A stretch of 64,000 nt of DNA, taken from contig NW_003101673.1 in the NCBI RefSeq assembly GCF_000003855.2, positions 1,315,329 to 1,379,328 on the forward strand, in the 5' to 3' direction. Position 1 is the stretch's first letter. Every line of letters begins with the position of its first letter. A program made the position numbers and the translations under genes. The stretch is from Blastomyces gilchristii SLH14081 (Eukaryota; Ascomycota; Eurotiomycetes; Onygenales; Ajellomycetaceae). Below the pieces are notes generated by a model. The model was not told the DNA's origin and ran no database searches. It saw only the letters and a list, made by a program, of their open reading frames with translations. Shown here in pieces: positions 59,043 through 64,000 of this stretch.

Positions 59043-59579
59043 NNNNNNNNNNNNNNNNNNNNNNNNNNNNNNNNNNNNNNNNNNNNNNNNNNNNNNNNNN
59101 NNNNNNNNNNNNNNNNNNNNNNNNNNNNNNNNNNNNNNNNNNNNNNNNNNNNNNNNNNNNNNNNNNNNNNNNNNNNNNNNNNNNNNNNNNNNNNNNNNNN
59201 NNNNNNNNNNNNNNNNNNNNNNNNNNNNNNNNNNNNNNNNNNNNNNNNNNNNNNNNNNNNNNNNNNNNNNNNNNNNNNNNNNNNNNNNNNNNNNNNNNNN
59301 NNNNNNNNNNNNNNNNNNNNNNNNNNNNNNNNNNNNNNNNNNNNNNNNNNNNNNNNNNNNNNNNNNNNNNNNNNNNNNNNNNNNNNNNNNNNNNNNNNNN
59401 NNNNNNNNNNNNNNNNNNNNNNNNNNNNNNNNNNNNNNNNNNNNNNNNNNNNNNNNNNNNNNNNNNNNNNNNNNNNNNNNNNNNNNNNNNNNNNNNNNNN
59501 NNNNNNNNNNNNNNNNNNNNNNNNNNNNNNNNNNNNNNNNNNNNNNNNNNNNNNNNNNNNNNNNNNNNNNNNNNNNNNN
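59043..59579. other. Assembly gap (N)
   Basis: 537 undetermined bases within Gypsy-4. Long frames drawn through the N run are artefacts. Confidence 0.99.
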
Positions 59580-61320
59580 CATCTTTGTATTATTATTTTA
59601 TAATTCAGTGATTAGAAGATGTTTAAATCAATCATTCTGATAATATAAATAGAATACTTAAAGATACTATTTTAATATCTGATTCTGATGTTCAGTCTGA
59701 TTATCTGTCTACAGATGAAATGCAGTACTGAGAAGATGTCTTATTATAAGATAATAGTAAAAAGCTGATCAGTATTTACTGATGAAGAGAAATTCTTAAT
59801 CTGTTATCAATGATTTCAGAGTACTGTGATTATAAATAATGATATCTAAAAACAGATCAGTCAATTCAGAGGCTTTAATCTTTTTATAAGTAGAAATATA
59901 TCTGATTATCTTCATGAAGTGATCAATAATAATCAAAATTGAGTTATATTCTTTGACTCTTATTGACTTCAGCAGATTAACTATGAAATTCATCAATAGA
60001 TTCTGTTATGAGCTCTTTGAAACAGGCAGTGATATCAACTTACTGTATTACTTATATCATGAGATCTTTATTCTTTAACAGATATTGTAAGTTTTAACAT
60101 ACTCTTTGACATCTGCTTAGAGCTTGTCTTAAATATATTTATATTTTAGAAGCTTCTCAGTCTTCTCTAATCTGAAGTGCTCTGTATGAAAATTATTATA
60201 ATGAATTCTCAATAACTTCTGACACACTGCTCTACTATGAGAGATGAAGACTGAACTATTCAATAGTAGAAGTTCACATTCTTCTAATTATCAGTGACTT
60301 GATTTCTTAGCAGCATCATCTCACTCAGAGTCTGTCTCTTTCAAGTTCAAATCAGATTCTTTCTTTCTTAACTTCTGAATTTAAGCTGCAGTAGAGATGT
60401 TTCTCTTCTGTAACTTATCAATAAATTTTAAAAGTATTCAGATTGAAAGATTATAGACTGTTTTATTCTTTATCAATTCAATGATTATAAGATGTAATAT
60501 GAGAAGCTCATGATCTTCAGTGTCAGTTCTCTGTGAGAACTCAGGTTTTCTTTCATCTTCTATACTGAGTTATGTAGCTGTCTCTTCAGCACTGTTTCTG
60601 AGCTTCAGAGAATCTCAATTCTCTGCAGCCAGCTTCTTCTGCAGTGATGACAGAGGTTTTTTTATAGAATTCTTCTTCACATTAATAATATTATAATTGA
60701 GTTATTTAGACAGTATATCAGCAGGGGTAAGCTGATCTGAATAATATCAGATATAGAAATCATACTCTGAAAGCAGCTCTGCTTATCTGACTTGATGTTC
60801 TATCAAGCTCTTTATTGTCAAGAAGTAATATAGATTTATATGATCAGTGAGAACTTGCACTGAGTACTTACTACTCTGAAGATAATGTTGTCAGATCTTA
60901 AAAAATTTGATAATTACTAACATTTTCTAATCATGAGTATCATATCTTCTCTATATGAGTGATAACTTCTTGAAGAAGAAGATCACTGATCTTTATTCAC
61001 AGTGTCTTATAGACTCTGTGAAAAAGTCTTCTCTCACAGATAATTCATTGTCTGTTTTTTCAGAGATGATTATTCTCTAATTGTTTCAATGTTGAAAGGT
61101 CTTCAGTGTCAACTGTGAAAAGATTTCACAGATCTCATTCTCAGATATATCAGTCTCACACTGACTGAGTAAGTTAAGATTAAAGTGATTCAGTCTTATA
61201 ATATCTGTGAAAGCTTGTTTCAATTCTGCAAATGTCTGGACAGTGTCTTGAGTGAGAGTAAATGATTCTGTTTTTCTGTCTTTCACACTTTTCTTTAACA
61301 GATCTGTAAGAGGAGCAGTA
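59580..61320 (-). pseudogene. Gypsy-4 integrase and RNase H relic
   Basis: Minus-strand 59796-59996 (MMNFIVNLLKSIRVKEY, ILIIIDHFMKIIRYIS) matches the Gypsy-1 integrase core but retains the Asp (IIDHF) lost there. 61086-61286 matches Gypsy-1 32578-32778. Mutation is somewhat lighter than in Gypsy-1 in this part. Confidence 0.8.
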
Positions 61321-63241
61321 CAGAGAGGGGTCTATCCTTCCAGGCTATGAGACAGTTATATATAGCCTGTATTACATCAGTAGCTGATTATGGAGTTCAA
61401 GTTTGGTGGAATAATCAAGGGAATTTCACTGAACTCTTTCAAAGTCTGCAAAACAGAGCCTTGAGAAGAATTCTGGAAGCATTCAAATCATCTTCTATTA
61501 AAGCAATGGAAATTGAAGCTTCAATTCCTCCTTCTGCTATTAGATTTGAAAAGGCCTGTATGAACTATGCTCTGAGAGTTGTAAAGATGAGCTCAAATCA
61601 TATAATCAGAGAAAGAGTCTCTTCTTCATTTCCATCAATTAACTCTGGAAATGAACTGGATTGGAATAGATTTCTTAATTGAAATGAAAATAATTCTTCA
61701 AAGAAAATGCCTTCTCAACTGTACAGACTATGCTCTCTGATTAAAAATCAATTTTCTTCTTTAAATGTTGAAAAAGTTGATCATGAGAAGTTATCTCTCT
61801 GGAGAGAAAAGCTTGAATCTCTTATAGACTTACAAATAAGTGAACTATCACAAGAGAAAGAATATGAACAGCATTTGAAGAGAATTTCTACAATCAATAT
61901 AAAAGACTCTATTCTGATTTATTCAGATGGCTCAAAAAATGAGAACTTGAATAGATTAGGCGCAGGCATTGCTTATACTGAAGATAATATTAATTTTATC
62001 TCAGATTTCTGGAATCTAGGCTCTGAATGTGAAGTCTTTGATGCTGAACTATTTGCAATAGTGAAAGCTTTCAAACTCATTGAAATAAAATCTCATAAAA
62101 GAGAAAATTGTTTGAAAGAGGCATGAATATTCTCTGATAGTCAAGCTGCTTTAAAAAGACTTAGAAATAGTCAGATTCATAATGATCAAATGAATCTTAA
62201 ACTGATCTTAAACTCTGTTTTGAAAATTTAAAAGAGAAGAACATCAAAGCTGATAATTCATCTGCACTGAGTTCCTGCTCATATGAATATTCATGGCAAT
62301 GAATTGGCTGATTCAGCTGCAAAAAAGGGTGCAGAATTAAGCAGATCTATTCAAAAAATTGTGTTCTGGTCTTTTATAAAGAGAAAAATAAAAGAATCTT
62401 GTTTAGACAAGTGGAATGAAAGCTGGCAGAAACAAAAGAAGAGTATACATTATTCAAGATTTGAAACAAAACCCAAGTGGAAATCTTGTTCAATTAAATG
62501 TAAAAAGAAAATATTCTCATCTATAATACAGCTGAAACTAGGACATGGCTATTTCAAATCTTATATACAAAGATTTGATGATAGATTTGACTCAATAGAA
62601 TGCTCATTCTGCAATGCAAATGAGAATCCTGAGTATATTGTAATGCACTGTGCATTATACAATAGTCTCAGAGCCAGATTGAAAGAGAAGTATGATCTAA
62701 ATCAATTAAATATGAGATTCTTATTCTCAACTGAGACAGGAATTAAATACTTAATAGACTTTCTATCAGAAACTCAAGTAGCTACAAGAAAATGGCTAAA
62801 TTCAGAATTATCTGAATATGAAGAGGAGGAAATCAATCAGATATAGTCTGTTAAAACAGCTATACACTCTCTTTTAATAATTTGTTTTGTTATAGTCTCT
62901 CTTTACTTTATCTTTTTCTTTATCTTTTCCTTTCAATTTCTTTCTATCTATCTATTTAATGTGTCTATCTTTGAGACTGTGTTCTTTTTCTCTTTTCCTT
63001 TGTCATGATATTGTTAAATGGTTTCAAAGTATCAAAAGATGTTAAAACACTGCAATTTGTAAACAGTTTTTGTATTCTGGGCTGGAATTTTCTGATTTTG
63101 CATATCTGAAATTGATGAATGTATAATAGTTAACTTTACAGACATAGAAAAAACCCTGAGAACTAAAAGTTCTCAGGTAGATGTCATAGTCTCTGACTGC
63201 ATACATCTATAATTGAAGAATAATAATAATAATAATAATAA
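61321..63241 (+). mobile_element. LINE, 5'-truncated, youngest copy
   Basis: Flanked by a 15-bp duplication GTAAGAGGAGCAGTA at 61306-61320 and 63242-63256. It begins inside the RT domain (5' truncation, usual for target-primed insertion) and ends with an AAT tail after a ~390-bp 3' UTR. It is clearly less mutated than the Gypsy-4 sequence around it. Confidence 0.95.
61323..62846 (+). pseudogene. LINE ORF2 C-terminal part: RT end, RNase H, zinc finger
   Basis: One frame runs through with only four stops: TGA at 61680, 62124 and ~62274, all at Trp-like positions, and a TAA near 62229. RGLSFQAMRQLYIACITSV and DYGVQVWW belong to the end of the RT. RNase H shows all four acidic sites: YSDGSKNE, VFDAELFAI, FSDSQAALKRL, and NELADSAAKKGAE. 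At the C-terminus CSFCNANENPEYIVMHC is a CCHC-type motif often found at the end of such LINEs. The preserved catalytic residues contrast with the Asp-to-Asn changes in the Gypsy copies. It still cannot retrotranspose because the N-terminal RT and endonuclease are missing. Confidence 0.9.
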
Positions 63242-63256
63242 GTAAGAGGAGCAGTA

Positions 63257-64000
63257 ATCTGTGAATATGTATAGATGAATTATCTGTAGAAATTTGCAAA
63301 TTCTAGAAACATCTGCATCTCATAGTACATCTGTGATGCTGGCCAGTTCTCAATAATGAAGACCTGACTTCTGTTCATTGAAATGCTGTTCATCTCAATA
63401 ATATAATCTAAGAAATCAATCTCCTGCATGTAGAATGAGCATTTTTCAGTATTTGTATAGAGTTGATACTGTCTCAAGTGACTCAACACTTCTTGAACAT
63501 AAATATCATGTTCTTTCTCTGATTTTGAGAAGATTAAAATGTTGTTCAGATATACTATACAGAAGATGTTGATAAGACTCTGCAGTGTCTCATTTATATA
63601 GATCTGAAAGATGGCTGAAGTGTTATAAAGATCAAAAGATAAAACAAGATATTCAAAATTACTATACTTAGTATGAAAAGTTATTTTTCAAATGTTGTCT
63701 TCATTAACTCTGATTCTATGATAGATATCTTGTATATCAATCTTTGAGAATATCTTTGCTTCAGATAATCAATCAATTATCTCATTAATTAACAGTAATG
63801 AATAGTAATTCTTAACTATCATCTTATTGAGATCTCTGTAGTCTGTACATAGATGTAGTCTATTATTCTTCTTAAGCATAAAGAGTATAGACATCTCTGC
63901 TGAACTCTTTGATGAATATATTCAGTTCTTTGATTATGCTTCTTCAAGATATTTGTATAGAATATTCAATTCCTTTATAGACAAGTTGTAAAGAGGCCTG
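63257..64000 (-). pseudogene. Gypsy-4 reverse transcriptase relic
   Basis: Minus-strand 63280-63489 reads LSHLRQYQLYTNTEKCSF, QEIDFLDYII and FLEFANFYR, matching Gypsy-1 32,310-32,520. Further right, minus-strand VYLNN stands for YLDD near 63,545. The relic continues past the window end. Confidence 0.85.

Larger units (their letters stand above)
56547..64000 (-). mobile_element. Gypsy-4: minus-strand copy of the Gypsy-1 chromovirus, runs off the window
   Basis: The 3' LTR is at 56547-57079, followed rightwards by the mirror image of the Gypsy-1 interior: extra ORF, integrase, RNase H connection and RT. It is interrupted by an N gap and by the LINE at 61321-63241. The 5' LTR lies beyond 64000. 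Confidence 0.9.

Noticed and set aside
59025..59611. Three long frames across the second N gap
   Set aside because: They consist of N; real sequence at the edges is Gypsy-4 interior.

Overview
The window looks like a chromosome segment of a filamentous ascomycete, probably a eurotiomycete. The evidence is short (about 50 bp) GT-AG introns, a predicted single-pass membrane protein and an F-box protein of types I associate with that group, many decayed kinase-fold genes, and large AT-rich transposon blocks full of C-to-T and G-to-A changes (repeat-induced-point-mutation-like, 'RIP-like'). The species cannot be named from the sequence.

Layout. Positions 1 to about 7,345 are an AT-rich transposon block: the 3' end of a LINE split by a 5.8-kb hAT DNA transposon, a solo LTR and a decayed SRPK-like kinase. 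Positions 7,346 to about 14,130 have balanced composition, with one intact membrane-protein gene (8777-9436, minus) and an aminoglycoside-phosphotransferase-like (APH-like) pseudogene (12486-13730, minus). Positions 14,130 to 37,603 are a second AT-rich block: a gag-like relic, a pogo-type transposase relic, an N gap, and a minus-strand chromovirus-type Gypsy element (Gypsy-2) whose right LTR is split by a complete plus-strand chromovirus (Gypsy-1, 29524-37344). Positions 37,604 to 47,016 are balanced again, with a P450 pseudogene, an intact three-exon kinase-like gene (40006-40786), a LINE of another family without RIP-like damage, and an intact F-box gene (45623-46759, minus). Positions 47,017 to 64,000 are a third AT-rich block: a minus-strand LINE split by Gypsy-3 (47562-54806), a truncated LTR, and a minus-strand copy of the Gypsy-1 family (Gypsy-4, from 56547 past the window edge) that carries a much fresher LINE insertion (61321-63241).

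The main result is a DNA transposon family that can be followed from parent to derivatives inside the window. A 5,776-bp hAT element with recognisable but ruined transposase shares both termini with four 506-bp MITEs, one partial MITE at a gap, and one 943-bp almost perfectly palindromic (foldback) derivative. The full-length copies each have an exact 8-bp target-site duplication (TSD). The nested insertions give an explicit relative chronology for several elements.

Only three protein-coding genes appear intact. All Gypsy and hAT copies are dead: premature stops fall mostly at Trp and Gln codons, and three of four reverse transcriptase YLDD boxes have become YLNN (YLDN in Gypsy-2). The intact kinase-like gene and the two decayed kinase-fold genes suggest birth and death of such genes at the edges of the transposon blocks. 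No tRNA, rRNA or CRISPR array was found.
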